This document shows positions 14,232 to 22,917 of a stretch of 28,965 nucleotides of DNA, in pieces. The notes under the pieces were generated by a model. The model saw only the letters and a program-made list of their open reading frames with translations. It was not told the DNA's origin and made no database searches. Origin of the DNA: JBAXXL01 sp038206725 (GTDB lineage: Bacteria; Bacteroidota; Ignavibacteria; Kapaibacteriales; UBA2268); the NCBI GenBank assembly GCA_038206725.1, contig JBBRAO010000038.1:1-28965 (forward strand), read 5' to 3'. Position 1 is the first letter of the stretch, and each line of letters starts with the position of its first letter. The position numbers were made by a program, and so were the translations under genes.

Positions 14232-14280
14232 AATAATATAACAAAGTCGAAGATTTTGCTTTATTAAAATAAATTAATTT
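14206..14280 (+). repeat. 75-bp dispersed repeat, copy B
   Basis: Ungapped same-strand match to 124-198 with 2 differences in 75 bases. It covers the last eight codons and stop of the membrane-protein gene and 49 bases of 3' flank. A small hairpin CAAAGTC-GAA-GATTTTG is included. Confidence 0.8.
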
Positions 14281-14333
14281 AACTACAATCTTATATCCTA
14301 CTCTTCAGCTGGCTAAGTCCAACAAAAATAGAA

Positions 14334-14368
14334 AAAAGACCTATGATTCAAATAATCATAGGTCTTTT
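14334..14368. terminator. Bidirectional terminator between membrane protein and efp
   Basis: A 15-bp perfect stem (core GACCTATGATT / AATCATAGGTC extended by A/T pairs) with a 5-base loop. T-tracts are present on both strands. It lies 21 bases beyond the efp stop and about 100 bases beyond the convergent membrane-protein gene. Confidence 0.85.
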
Positions 14369-14389
14369 AATTTAATTACGTTTTTATTA

Positions 14390-14953
14390 TTATTCTTTTA
14401 CTCTTTCAGCATAACTTCCGGTTTTTGTATCCACTCTTACCAAGTCGCCTTCATTGATGAACAATGGAACCGCAATTTCGGCACCTGTTTCCACAGTGGC
14501 AGGTTTCATAACGTTAGTAGCTGTATCGCCTCTAAAGCCCGGTTCTGTGTGGATGATTCTCAATGTAACATTGAGAGGTAATTCGATATCCAATACTTCA
14601 TCGCCTTCGAAAGAAACAAATACTTCTTCATTTTCTTTTAAAAACTTTACAGAAGTTCCAACAACTATCTTATCAACTGAGATTTGTTCAAAAGTACCCA
14701 TATCCATCAATACAAGTAAATTTCCTTCGGTATATAGATATTGGTATTTTAATTTATCTACGCGTACAAAGTCTATAGATTCGCCTGAACGAAAGCGATT
14801 TTCAGCAGTACGTCCGGTTTTGATATTTCTCATTTTAACTTGAAAATAAGCACCGCCTTTACCAGGCTTAACGTGCTGAGATTCTAGAACAGCGCAATTT
14901 TCGCCATTAAATTTTATGATGGCTCCGTTTCTTAAATCAGCGGTAGAACCCAT
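14390..14953 (-). CDS. efp: Elongation factor P
   Basis: EF-P binds between the P and E sites of the ribosome and relieves stalling at proline runs. The 187-residue length and the three-barrel layout match the family. The tip loop reads KPGKGGAYF, with the functional lysine at K32, so a lysine-type modification is possible; no modification enzyme gene is in the window. The C-terminal signature is seen in TNVMKPATVETGAEIAVPLFINEGD. TAGGATT upstream of the ATG is the ribosome-binding site. The start is 36 bases after the 3' end of tRNA-Cys on the same strand with no terminator between, so the two are probably co-transcribed. Confidence 0.98.
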   Translation of the reverse strand: MGSTADLRNGAIIKFNGENCAVLESQHVKPGKGGAYFQVKMRNIKTGRTAENRFRSGESIDFVRVDKLKYQYLYTEGNLLVLMDMGTFEQISVDKIVVGTSVKFLKENEEVFVSFEGDEVLDIELPLNVTLRIIHTEPGFRGDTATNVMKPATVETGAEIAVPLFINEGDLVRVDTKTGSYAERVKE

Positions 14954-14989
14954 TTTTGTAAATCCTAATTATTAACATATTTTTTTTTG

Positions 14990-15060
14990 AGGTGACGATT
15001 GGATTCGAACCAACGTTCACGGTTTTGCAGACCGGTGCCTAACCACTTGGCTACGTCACC
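14990..15060 (-). tRNA. tRNA-Cys (anticodon GCA)
   Basis: A 71-base tRNA. The acceptor stem GGTGACG / CGTCACC is fully paired, discriminator T (U). The anticodon arm ends CGGT-CTGCAAA-ACCG, giving GCA. The T arm is CGTTG-GTTCGAA-TCCAATCG-like with the TTCGAAT loop. CCA is not encoded. Confidence 0.95.
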
Positions 15061-15090
15061 ATTTTTAACCTTACCGTTAAAAAAGGAATT

Positions 15091-15121
15091 CAAAAATAAG
15101 GTTTTTTTTTTGAATAACAAA
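15091..15121 (-). promoter_or_regulatory. Promoter of tRNA-Cys-efp
   Basis: On the minus strand TTTG (15118-15121), a 19-base spacer and TATTTTTG (15091-15098), with the tRNA 5' end 30 bases further. TTTTGAATTCCT at the -7/start region is identical to that of the tRNA-Leu(UAG) promoter. Confidence 0.55.
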
Positions 15122-15172
15122 ATTATTTATTGTTTTTTGGAATATTTTTCTTAATTTAGCATTTCGTACTTT

Positions 15173-15255
15173 GCGGAAGTGGCGGAATCGGTAGACGTGC
15201 TACCTTGAGGGGGTAGTGCCCATCGGGCGTGGGGGTTCAAGTCCCCCCTTCCGTA
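15173..15255 (+). tRNA. tRNA-Leu (anticodon GAG)
   Basis: An 83-base class II tRNA. Acceptor GCGGAAG / CTTCCGT (terminal G-U), discriminator A. The anticodon stem-loop CTACC-TTGAGGG-GGTAG gives GAG. Variable arm TGCCCATCGGGCGT and T arm GGGGG-TTCAAGT-CCCCC are well formed. The queE ATG follows after 19 bases. Confidence 0.95.
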
Positions 15256-15274
15256 CGAATAAAACAATAACATT

Positions 15275-15940
15275 ATGAGCCTAAACACACTTAATTTTCG
15301 TGTAAACGAAATATTCCATTCAATACAAGGCGAAGGATCTTCAGCCGGGAAACCCTGTATATTCATTAGATTAGCAAATTGCAATCTAAGGTGCTGTTGG
15401 TGCGACACACCTTATGCTCAAACCAACGAGGAATCAACCCTAATGTCGGGAACCGAACTGCTCGATAAAATAAAGTCCTTTAATTGCAATTTTATTGAAT
15501 TCACCGGTGGTGAACCGCTATTACAAAAAGACATTTTTCCTTTGATATCGCTTCTTTGTGATTGCGCATATTCAGTTGCAGTTGAAACCAATGGGTCCTT
15601 GGACATATCGCAATTGGATAGCAGAGCAAAACGTATAATTGATATAAAAACACCGAGCTCAAAAGAAGAAAACAGCTTTTATTCACTAAATATAAAACAC
15701 ATTTCGAACAACGACGAACTAAAATTCGTTATTTCCGATGCCGCTGATTTCGATTTTGCTATGGATGTTATCAATCAGTACAATCTTAATAAAAAAGCAG
15801 GTGAAATTCTATTTTCACCTGCTTTTAATATTATTGAACCATCAGTCTTAGCTGATTGGATTTTAAAATCATCGTTACCTATCAGACTCTCATTGCAATT
15901 GCATAAATATATCTGGAACCCTAACGAAAGATGCCGATAA
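15275..15940 (+). CDS. queE: 7-carboxy-7-deazaguanine synthase QueE
   Basis: QueE is a radical-SAM enzyme that contracts the ring of 6-carboxytetrahydropterin (CPH4) to 7-carboxy-7-deazaguanine, the substrate of QueC. The iron-sulfur motif is CX3CX2C (C36, C40, C43 in NCNLRCCWCDTPYA). IQGEGSSAGKPCIFIRLA before it and FTGGEPLLQ after it are family blocks. The C-terminal LPIRLSLQLHKYIWNP is also conserved. The 221-residue length is typical. It starts 19 bases after tRNA-Leu(GAG) with no terminator between, so processing of a tRNA-mRNA transcript is likely. Its 3' third contains a strong hairpin that seems to terminate the convergent operon. Confidence 0.96.
   Translation: MSLNTLNFRVNEIFHSIQGEGSSAGKPCIFIRLANCNLRCCWCDTPYAQTNEESTLMSGTELLDKIKSFNCNFIEFTGGEPLLQKDIFPLISLLCDCAYSVAVETNGSLDISQLDSRAKRIIDIKTPSSKEENSFYSLNIKHISNNDELKFVISDAADFDFAMDVINQYNLNKKAGEILFSPAFNIIEPSVLADWILKSSLPIRLSLQLHKYIWNPNERCR
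15791..15826 (-). terminator. Intrinsic terminator embedded in queE
   Basis: A perfect 14-bp stem (AAAAGCAGGTGAAA / TTTCACCTGCTTTT) with a 6-base loop. On the minus strand it is followed by TTTTTT, with fewer Ts on the plus strand. It lies about 125 bases beyond the GPP34 stop and is the best terminator for the long minus-strand operon, although it sits in queE coding sequence. Confidence 0.75.
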
Positions 15941-15951
15941 TCTGAAGTTGT

Positions 15952-16626
15952 TTAAGGTGTTACTTGAGTAGCAATAACCGCCGCGTTAGAAGCCGCTGTA
16001 ACAGCTAACATCATATTCCTTATCGAATCTCTTATAATCTGACCAACATTCTCTGAATCAACCATATCCTTGATTATTTGCTCAGCTTGGCGAATTTCTT
16101 CTTTAGTGAAGATTTCTTCAACCAAATTACAAGAATAAATCAAGCTTATTAACGCAATATCGTCTTGGCTTGGTTTCAGACCGTCTAATACTATTCCTCT
16201 CAATTCTAATCTAAGATTAATTTCAGGAAGAGGGTTATTTGTCGGATATTTTTCTATAGGGATAAACCATAGAATTTTATCTTTTTCATATTTGAGTATG
16301 TTAGCACTAACAAGTTTGTTGATAATACGTTTTTTTAAATTATCAATTTTCTGATAAAGCTTTTCAACCCAAAATTGCATTTCATTATGTTTTTCATCTT
16401 CGGATATTAGTTTGAGAGCAACATCCAAAATCTCGTCCCCGATAGGAGTTTTATCAATTAACTTCACTTTGTTTTGAACAAAATCAATTTTTTTCTCAAA
16501 GTGCAAATCAAAAAGTATCGCCCCAGCTAAGCCATAAGGCAATGTTGTTGACAATGAAAATATGACGTGACCCTTGTTATCGTCAATTGAAAGTAACATT
16601 AATTTTTCGTAATTATATAAACCCAT
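15952..16626 (-). CDS. GPP34 (GOLPH3/Vps74-like) family protein
   Basis: GPP34 proteins are known from the Golgi, where GOLPH3/Vps74 bind phosphoinositides; bacterial members have no settled role. The match rests on the N-terminal pattern NYEKLMLLSIDDNKGHVIFSL, then TLPYGLAGAILFDLHFEKKIDF, DEILDVALKLI and the helix-rich middle with FWVEKLY and LVSANIL. A final hydrophobic stretch (MMLAVTAASNAAVIATQV) may bind membrane. The ATG at 16626 (224 residues) is preferred because AGGA lies 7 bases upstream; a TTG two codons earlier is less likely. It is the last gene of the long minus-strand series and converges on queE with only 11 bases between stops. Confidence 0.8.
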   Translation of the reverse strand: MGLYNYEKLMLLSIDDNKGHVIFSLSTTLPYGLAGAILFDLHFEKKIDFVQNKVKLIDKTPIGDEILDVALKLISEDEKHNEMQFWVEKLYQKIDNLKKRIINKLVSANILKYEKDKILWFIPIEKYPTNNPLPEINLRLELRGIVLDGLKPSQDDIALISLIYSCNLVEEIFTKEEIRQAEQIIKDMVDSENVGQIIRDSIRNMMLAVTAASNAAVIATQVTP

Positions 16627-16669
16627 AATCAAATCCTTGTTTTTTTATTTTTTATATCAACAAAAATAA

Positions 16670-18673
16670 TCAATTTTCGAGAATAACAAATTCAACTCGA
16701 CGATTTTTTTGTCTTCCGTCTTCGGTTTCATTAGTTTCAATTGGTTTGGATTCGCCAAAACCGGTAGATTTCAAACGGTCCGAATGAATCCCTTTTTTTA
16801 TAATATAATTCACCACAGCTTGAGCGCGAGTTTTTGAAAGTCTTATATTGTTTAGATCTGTACCTATGCTGTCAGTATGACCTTGAATTTCAATTTTCAT
16901 CTTTGGCATATCGTTCAGCAATTTCACAACCCTATCAAGTTCGGGGAATGATTCTTGTAACAATGTATATTTTCCAAATTCAAAGAATATATTATTTAAT
17001 CTAATTTTTACATTCTTCGAGATTGGTACCAAATATAAATCGCTGGTCATTTCTTTATAATAATTCAAATTTGTCAAATCCAAAAATTCATTGATTGACA
17101 AATACCCTTCTGCTTCAGCTAAATAGCCATATTTCTTACCGGTGGGTAATGCAATTTTATATTCACCTGTTTGTTGGTTCGATATAGAACTACCTACATT
17201 TTTACCTTCGGGTAGTAGCTCATAGTTAATTTTGGCACTTATAGGAGCATTAGTTGTCCTATCTAAAACCATACCTGATAACAGCACAACCGGTTTTGGT
17301 TTGGCGTCTTCGGGTAATACAACTCTAAATATATCCGTCCCGCCAATTGATTTAATAGAAGAAACGAAATAGGCAAAGTTGCCCGAGGCGGGTATAGTAT
17401 AATATGCATCCCAGCCTTTAGTATTTAGGCGAGGTCCCAAGTTCTTCGGTTTACTCCAATTGCTCCAAGTATCATCTAATCTGCGCGTTACAAACATATC
17501 GGAACTGCCGTAACCAGGGTACCCATCACTCGAAAAATAGAGAGACGTATTATCGGCGGCAAAGAATGGCGATATTTCGTCGCCATAATTATTTATTGTT
17601 TGTCCCAAACTGATTGGTGCAGACCATACATCACTTTCATCTTTAAAACTGATATATAAATCGTGTTTCCCTAAACAACCTTTGTAAGATATAGAAAGGA
17701 ACATCGTTTTACCACTTGGGGCAATACAGTAGCTTCCATCAAATACATAATTCTTATAATCTTCAATTTTCAAAGGTTGAGGTACATTCCAGTTTTGGCC
17801 ATCAAATTTGCTTATTGAAAAACCCTGCTGCGAAACTAATCCGGGAATATATAAATTCCCAACGACTATTTGATTTTCGTCAGGTAATACTGATATGACA
17901 AAGTTATTAAATTTATCATTAATAGGAGGACCGAGATTTCTTGAGGGCGAAAACTTGCCATCCTTATTTATTGTAGAAAAGTAAATGTCTTGAAGTTTTT
18001 CAGTACCTATATTTAATGTATCATCTTGTCTTGTAAAAAAAAGTTTTTTACCACTTGTTGTTATTATTGGAGCAACTTCATTATATTTAGTATTAATGTT
18101 TGGTCCCAAATTTTCGGGAATAACATCGAGTAAGTCTTCAATTTCATCAATTTTGACCGCGTAATCTATGGATTTTGAACTAATACCTACAGCATCAATT
18201 TGATATTCCCTACCATAATAATTCATTGTACTAACTTCGATTTTCAAACTATTAACCTTTAGGTCTTTTTGTTCTAAAGGTATATTTAAAACCCTTCCTT
18301 CCACTCTTAATGGTACCGGATTGTTATTTGAATATATCTGATGTTCGTTGTTAAACTGATCATAAACAGTAACTGCTATTACAGCACCGGGGTTTAAATT
18401 CTCATAAATAATAACTGTTTTAACACTAATAACAGAATCGAATCCGAGCATTATCCATTCAGTTTTTGTCCGGCTTTTTTCAGGTGACCAAGCACAGGTA
18501 GAACTTCCAAAATCAGGCATAACATTGGGTTCCCCCAATATCTGCTTACCATTATTAATATTGGATTTAATTGATTTTGATATAACACTATTAGCCCAAT
18601 GAATATCAACGGAGTATAAAACAACGGTGTTTAAAGCAACAATAATTAATATCAGTTTTATAAACTTTTTCAT
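16670..18673 (-). CDS. Propeller-CRD-OmpA envelope protein (PorE-like)
   Basis: A 667-residue periplasmic or outer-membrane protein. Residues 1-21 form a signal peptide without a lipobox cysteine. Residues ~25-165 look like a discoidin-type beta domain (EWIMLGF, VIIYENLNPGAVIAV). A WD40/PD40-type propeller spans ~185-455 (GKKLFFTRQDD, NTSLYFSSDGYPGYGSSDMFVTRR). A carboxypeptidase-regulatory-like domain covers ~463-550. The OmpA peptidoglycan-binding domain is 560-667 (QGHTDSIGTDLNNIRLSKTRA, with D601 and R616 in the expected places). Propeller, CRD and OmpA in this order resemble T9SS protein PorE, but the TPR part is absent. The ATG directly follows the pepE stop, so the two are coupled. Confidence 0.88.
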   Translation of the reverse strand: MKKFIKLILIIVALNTVVLYSVDIHWANSVISKSIKSNINNGKQILGEPNVMPDFGSSTCAWSPEKSRTKTEWIMLGFDSVISVKTVIIYENLNPGAVIAVTVYDQFNNEHQIYSNNNPVPLRVEGRVLNIPLEQKDLKVNSLKIEVSTMNYYGREYQIDAVGISSKSIDYAVKIDEIEDLLDVIPENLGPNINTKYNEVAPIITTSGKKLFFTRQDDTLNIGTEKLQDIYFSTINKDGKFSPSRNLGPPINDKFNNFVISVLPDENQIVVGNLYIPGLVSQQGFSISKFDGQNWNVPQPLKIEDYKNYVFDGSYCIAPSGKTMFLSISYKGCLGKHDLYISFKDESDVWSAPISLGQTINNYGDEISPFFAADNTSLYFSSDGYPGYGSSDMFVTRRLDDTWSNWSKPKNLGPRLNTKGWDAYYTIPASGNFAYFVSSIKSIGGTDIFRVVLPEDAKPKPVVLLSGMVLDRTTNAPISAKINYELLPEGKNVGSSISNQQTGEYKIALPTGKKYGYLAEAEGYLSINEFLDLTNLNYYKEMTSDLYLVPISKNVKIRLNNIFFEFGKYTLLQESFPELDRVVKLLNDMPKMKIEIQGHTDSIGTDLNNIRLSKTRAQAVVNYIIKKGIHSDRLKSTGFGESKPIETNETEDGRQKNRRVEFVILEN

Positions 18674-19387
18674 TTATTTAATTAAAAAATCAATATTATC
18701 ATTTGGATTAAATTCAATTGGTTCTTGGTTATATTTAAACACTCTCATTGGTTTATCACCAATTAACGTCAATGCTTTATCAGTATAACTTAAAGTGCTT
18801 CCTTCGCGCAAACCAACTACATATATATCTTGGTTTGCCTCAAGAAATTCCAATATACGCTGTTCGCGAGTCTCACCATTATGGTTAGGTATCATACCTT
18901 CGGTATAATGAGGGTTTATCTGAAATGAAATTAAATTTAGAGCGTTGAACGATTTTGGCTCCGAAATCGGCATATCGTTAGTTGTTTTAATAGTCGGACA
19001 AGCCATATTAGAACCTGCACTCCAACCGATATATGGTGTTCCTGTATTGACCTTATTTCTTAATACATTGATTAAATCATAATCGTATAGAGCTTTTAAA
19101 AGAGAGAAAGTGTTACCGCCACCTACAGCAATTGCTTCGGCTTCCATAACAGCTTGTTTATAATTGTCAAATTCGTGTACTGATTTTACCTTGTATCCAA
19201 GCTGAGCAAATTTTGCCCTTGTTTTTTCAGTGTAATCATTATAGGATACTGTTACTCCAGCAAAAGGAATAAATAAAATCTCCGAAATAGTTTTACCGAA
19301 AAATTCGATAATATCCTTATCAGCGTGCTCAAGCCATCCATAACCATAAGTAGTTGAATTACTTAGTAATAACATTTTCTTAGCCAT
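18674..19387 (-). CDS. pepE: Dipeptidase E (alpha-aspartyl dipeptidase, family S51)
   Basis: PepE hydrolyses dipeptides with an N-terminal aspartate. The 237-residue protein has the nucleophile elbow GWSAGS with S123, D138 and H160 (NPHY). These residues are spaced 15 and 22 apart, exactly as in the Salmonella triad S120/D135/H157. AVGGGNTFSLL is the conserved glycine loop. No signal peptide is present, so it is cytoplasmic. AGGGA just upstream supports the ATG. It lies 22 bases after the secreted M28 peptidase gene, suggesting a peptide-scavenging pair, and its stop touches the OmpA-type gene start. Confidence 0.95.
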   Translation of the reverse strand: MAKKMLLLSNSTTYGYGWLEHADKDIIEFFGKTISEILFIPFAGVTVSYNDYTEKTRAKFAQLGYKVKSVHEFDNYKQAVMEAEAIAVGGGNTFSLLKALYDYDLINVLRNKVNTGTPYIGWSAGSNMACPTIKTTNDMPISEPKSFNALNLISFQINPHYTEGMIPNHNGETREQRILEFLEANQDIYVVGLREGSTLSYTDKALTLIGDKPMRVFKYNQEPIEFNPNDNIDFLIK

Positions 19388-19409
19388 AAAATTCCCTATA
19401 TTAATCTAT

Positions 19410-20759
19410 TTATAAATTTGCGTAAATATACATAATTATAGCAATTGTTGCTACACAGTCGTTCAATTCTTTAGGATTCACCGCTTCAGGTACGTCTAAT
19501 GGCGAATGGTGATATATGAAATAGCTATCATTTTTTGTGCCAAGCCCTAAAACAGGAAAACCTAGGTCTTTCATTGGGCTCACATCGACACCTCCTCCAC
19601 CTTTGTGTACATTAAAGGAAGTATCAATGATAGAAAAATAGCTTTCGTAACTCTTTAATTTCTCATACAAAGAATCAGGACCTGTAAAACCAACAGAATT
19701 TGGTGTGAAGCATCCGGAATCGAATTCAAGCAATCCAAAATGAGGTTCTTTACCGTGTTTTTCGGCATATTTCTTTCCACCGGTTTGTCTATATTCCTCG
19801 TCTGCCCAAAGCACGGTTCTAATGGTTCTTTTCGTTTTCAAACCTAATCTTTTAAGAAGTTTAACAGCTTCCCAAGATGCAATACAAGCACTTGCGTCAT
19901 CGTGTGCTCCAGTACCAATTCCGGCATCCCAACTATCGCTATGACCGCCACAGGCAACTATTTCATCAGCATTACTTGTACCACGATATTCACCCATCAA
20001 ATTACAGGATGTTCTTGGGTTCTCTTCACGAGCTTCCATATAAATCTCAACTTCCGGAATAACTCCACGCTCATATAACCTTCTTAAAAGATTGGCACCT
20101 TCATCGGTAAGTGATAAATGTGGAATTTTGGGAATGGTATCAATATAACGCATAACTCCTGTATGAGGGTTTTGACTACTTTTTGGTGTGACAGGTCGAA
20201 TTATCGAGGCAATAGCACTGTACTTAGCCGCCCAAGAAGCTCCCCATGCCCTATATTGAACATTATGACCATAATCAACATAGTTTTCGTCGTACAATAC
20301 GATATTGTTTTTAACTAAATCTTTTTTTAACTCTAAATCTTCTTTCGATTTTATAGGAATTACTTTACCTTTAAGAACTTTTCCATTAGTACCTATAGAA
20401 CCGCCCAATGCTAGCATTGGAATTTCAGCACTCCAAGGGCTTACTATTCGAAAATATTCTTTTCCTCTAACCCATTGCGGTAATTCGATTTCATCAGCCA
20501 CAACATTCGATAAACCATCTTCCTTCATCTTTTTTTCCGCCCATTTCAGAGCATTATTCAAATTTTCAGAACCGGTTAATCGCGGACCAAATAAATCGCA
20601 CATCTCAGCCATTCTATTCCAAGCAGTAGAATCTTTATGGGCTTCATTATATATTTTAAGAATTGTTTCTTTTAAATTATCATTATTATTTTCTGCGTAA
20701 CTATTATAACTAATGTTCATTAGTATGAGAAAAAGTATTATATATCCGATTTTCTTCAT
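19410..20759 (-). CDS. Secreted M28 family metallopeptidase (PGCP/carboxypeptidase Q-like)
   Basis: A 449-residue zinc peptidase with a signal peptide (MKKIGYIILFLILMNISYNSYA), so it acts outside the cytoplasm. The zinc-binding set is complete: H273 (CGGHSDSWD), the HDD at 286-288, the acidic pair at 321-322 (WADEEYRQTGG), D348 (FDSG), and H417/H418 (YHHSPLD). The PA-like insert at ~120-250 fits plasma glutamate carboxypeptidase relatives. It starts 2 bases after the rnr stop. No T9SS tail or lipobox is visible. It probably trims short peptides. The exact specificity cannot be told. Confidence 0.92.
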   Translation of the reverse strand: MKKIGYIILFLILMNISYNSYAENNNDNLKETILKIYNEAHKDSTAWNRMAEMCDLFGPRLTGSENLNNALKWAEKKMKEDGLSNVVADEIELPQWVRGKEYFRIVSPWSAEIPMLALGGSIGTNGKVLKGKVIPIKSKEDLELKKDLVKNNIVLYDENYVDYGHNVQYRAWGASWAAKYSAIASIIRPVTPKSSQNPHTGVMRYIDTIPKIPHLSLTDEGANLLRRLYERGVIPEVEIYMEAREENPRTSCNLMGEYRGTSNADEIVACGGHSDSWDAGIGTGAHDDASACIASWEAVKLLKRLGLKTKRTIRTVLWADEEYRQTGGKKYAEKHGKEPHFGLLEFDSGCFTPNSVGFTGPDSLYEKLKSYESYFSIIDTSFNVHKGGGGVDVSPMKDLGFPVLGLGTKNDSYFIYHHSPLDVPEAVNPKELNDCVATIAIIMYIYANL

Positions 20760-20761
20760 TC

Positions 20762-22903
20762 TTATCCTTTAATTAACTCTAAATCAATTTCTCTTTTATC
20801 TACATTTACTTTGGTGATTTTCACTTTAATTTTTGTCCCGTAGGTATATACTTTTTTATTCCTTTTACCATACATTTGCAATTTTACTTCATCGTAAAAA
20901 TAATAATCATCCCACATATCTTTAATATGTAGAAGTCCTTCGCAATATATATCATTCAATTGTACATAAAGACCGTATCTCGTTATTCCGGTAACTTTAC
21001 CATCGAAAATATCGCCAACTTGACGAGAAGCCAGTACAGTAAATGAATACTTGTTAGAGGCTCTTTCAGCTTGCATAGCCACTCTTTCAGTTTCTGTACA
21101 ATGTTTTGTTATGCCTTTTAAAAATAACTTATCAAGATTAATTTTTGAGATTTTGTAACTATGCGATTGATATTTCTTAATCAATCGATGCACAATTAAA
21201 TCAGGATATCTGCGAATCGGGGAAGTAAAGTGGGTATAATCATCAAAAGCCAATCCATAATGCCCTATATTATTTACAGAATATTCCGCTTTTGCCATAG
21301 AACGTATCAATACTGAATTGGCTATTTCCCAATTTTCGGTATCTTTGAATTGTGATAATATATTATTCAATGCCACTGACGAAACAGCAGTTTTGTTTAT
21401 CTTTTTGTTGGCTAAATATTCTAGAAAATTCAACGCTTCTTTTAATTTTTTAGGTTCAGGAACATCGTGCACTCTATAAACAAAAGGCAAACCGATTTTA
21501 ATATCTTGTTCCTTGGATTTTGCAATTATAAAATTACATACCGTTTTATTGCAGATTAGCATACATTCTTCGACCAACGATGTAGCCAAATTACTTCTTT
21601 TAACATAAGCGGAAATTGGTTGTTTGCGTTCGTCAAGAACAAATTTATATTCAACACTATCGAAATCTATACTTCCTAAAGAATTTCGCTTCTTTCTTAG
21701 CATTCCTGCAAGTTCATTTAGTTTTAATAATAACTCTGAATTTGGATCTTCAGTACCGTTGATAATACCCAATACTTCGTCATAATTATAGCGTCTTTTA
21801 CTGCAAATAAGACTATCCGTTATTTGATAATTAACAATTTCGCCCCGAGGATTTATTTCCATAAATACGGACATACAAAATCTTACTTCGTCCGGTTTTA
21901 AAGAGCATATTTCATTTGACAGCTCTTCAGGTAACATCGGTACCACCCTATCAACTAAATAAGTGCTGTTTCCACGTTTTCTTGCTTCGATATCCAAAGG
22001 AGTATTTTCTTCAACATAATGTGATACATCAGCGATATGAACACCCAAATAATAATTTCCATTAGGCATAATATCAAGTGAAAGAGCATCGTCAAAATCT
22101 TTAGCGTCATACGGATCGATAGTTACAATCAACTTTTCTCTCAAATCCATTCGAGCTTTTATCGGACGATTGCTAGGCTTTTTGTATTCTTTAACTTGTT
22201 CGATAACATCTTCAGGAAAGTTGGGATTCAAGTCAAATTCTAATAATATTGAATCATATTCAACTTCGCTAACCCCTGCTCTACCGATAATCTCATTAAC
22301 TGTTGCTTTAGGATTTTTGCTTGGATCGGTCCAGCTAAGTAGAGAAGCTGAAACTTTATCACCGCTTTTGGCACCGTTCAAATCATCAACAGGAATTAAA
22401 AAATCCACGTGGTAAATCGGATCGTCTGGAACAAGAAAATAGAAAGTTCCGTCGTGTTCAATCATTCCAACAATATTGTTATTTGATCGTTCGAGAACTT
22501 CTATTATCTCCCCCTTTAGTTTTCGGTTTTCTTCACTAACTTGAGCAAAGAGCTGAACCCTTACTTTATCACCTGGAAGAGCATTTTTTAGATGTACCTT
22601 TTTTATAAAAATCCGAGGGAATTTTGGATTATCCGTTTCGACAGAATGAGTATTTTCAATTACTTGATAATAACCGACCAGTAATGAAGGGTTATTCCAA
22701 TCCTTAAGAACATATTTTCTACGAGGTAATCGTTCAATTACCTCTCTATCAATCAAATCGTGTAGAACGTCTTTCAATATGAAATACGATTCATCTTCCG
22801 ATTTAATTCCAAGTTTTTTTGCAAGATAGTTAAGTTTTAAAGTATCTTTGTCATTATAAAATAACTCGATTACTTTTTCTTCAATTTCAATTCTTTTCAT
22901 CAA
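20762..22903 (-). CDS. rnr: Ribonuclease R (RNB-family exoribonuclease)
   Basis: RNase R is a processive 3'-to-5' exoribonuclease able to degrade structured RNA. The 713-residue protein has the usual order: an N-terminal helix-turn-helix (1-70), cold-shock domains (about 70-230), the RNB catalytic domain with IDPYDAKDFDDAL (262-274; D263, D269, D271 and D272 as metal ligands) and HYGLAFDDYTHFTSPIRRYPDL, and a C-terminal S1 domain (about 630-710, DIFDGKVTGITRYGLYVQL). It is shorter than E. coli RNase R, mainly lacking the long basic tail. Two adjacent ATGs make the start ambiguous by one codon. It sits in the middle of the parAB operon series. Confidence 0.95.
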   Translation of the reverse strand: MMKRIEIEEKVIELFYNDKDTLKLNYLAKKLGIKSEDESYFILKDVLHDLIDREVIERLPRRKYVLKDWNNPSLLVGYYQVIENTHSVETDNPKFPRIFIKKVHLKNALPGDKVRVQLFAQVSEENRKLKGEIIEVLERSNNNIVGMIEHDGTFYFLVPDDPIYHVDFLIPVDDLNGAKSGDKVSASLLSWTDPSKNPKATVNEIIGRAGVSEVEYDSILLEFDLNPNFPEDVIEQVKEYKKPSNRPIKARMDLREKLIVTIDPYDAKDFDDALSLDIMPNGNYYLGVHIADVSHYVEENTPLDIEARKRGNSTYLVDRVVPMLPEELSNEICSLKPDEVRFCMSVFMEINPRGEIVNYQITDSLICSKRRYNYDEVLGIINGTEDPNSELLLKLNELAGMLRKKRNSLGSIDFDSVEYKFVLDERKQPISAYVKRSNLATSLVEECMLICNKTVCNFIIAKSKEQDIKIGLPFVYRVHDVPEPKKLKEALNFLEYLANKKINKTAVSSVALNNILSQFKDTENWEIANSVLIRSMAKAEYSVNNIGHYGLAFDDYTHFTSPIRRYPDLIVHRLIKKYQSHSYKISKINLDKLFLKGITKHCTETERVAMQAERASNKYSFTVLASRQVGDIFDGKVTGITRYGLYVQLNDIYCEGLLHIKDMWDDYYFYDEVKLQMYGKRNKKVYTYGTKIKVKITKVNVDKREIDLELIKG

Positions 22904-22917
22904 TTAATTTTCCAAAT

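Noticed and set aside
15151..15408. Minus-strand 85-codon frame over tRNA-Leu(GAG)
   Set aside because: It is the antisense of a tRNA and of the queE start, with no independent coding signal.
22405..22412. CCACGTGG inside rnr as a parS site
   Set aside because: Only the central 8 bases fit. The flanks (AAAT / TAAA) do not match TGTT / AACA of parS, and it lies in coding sequence.
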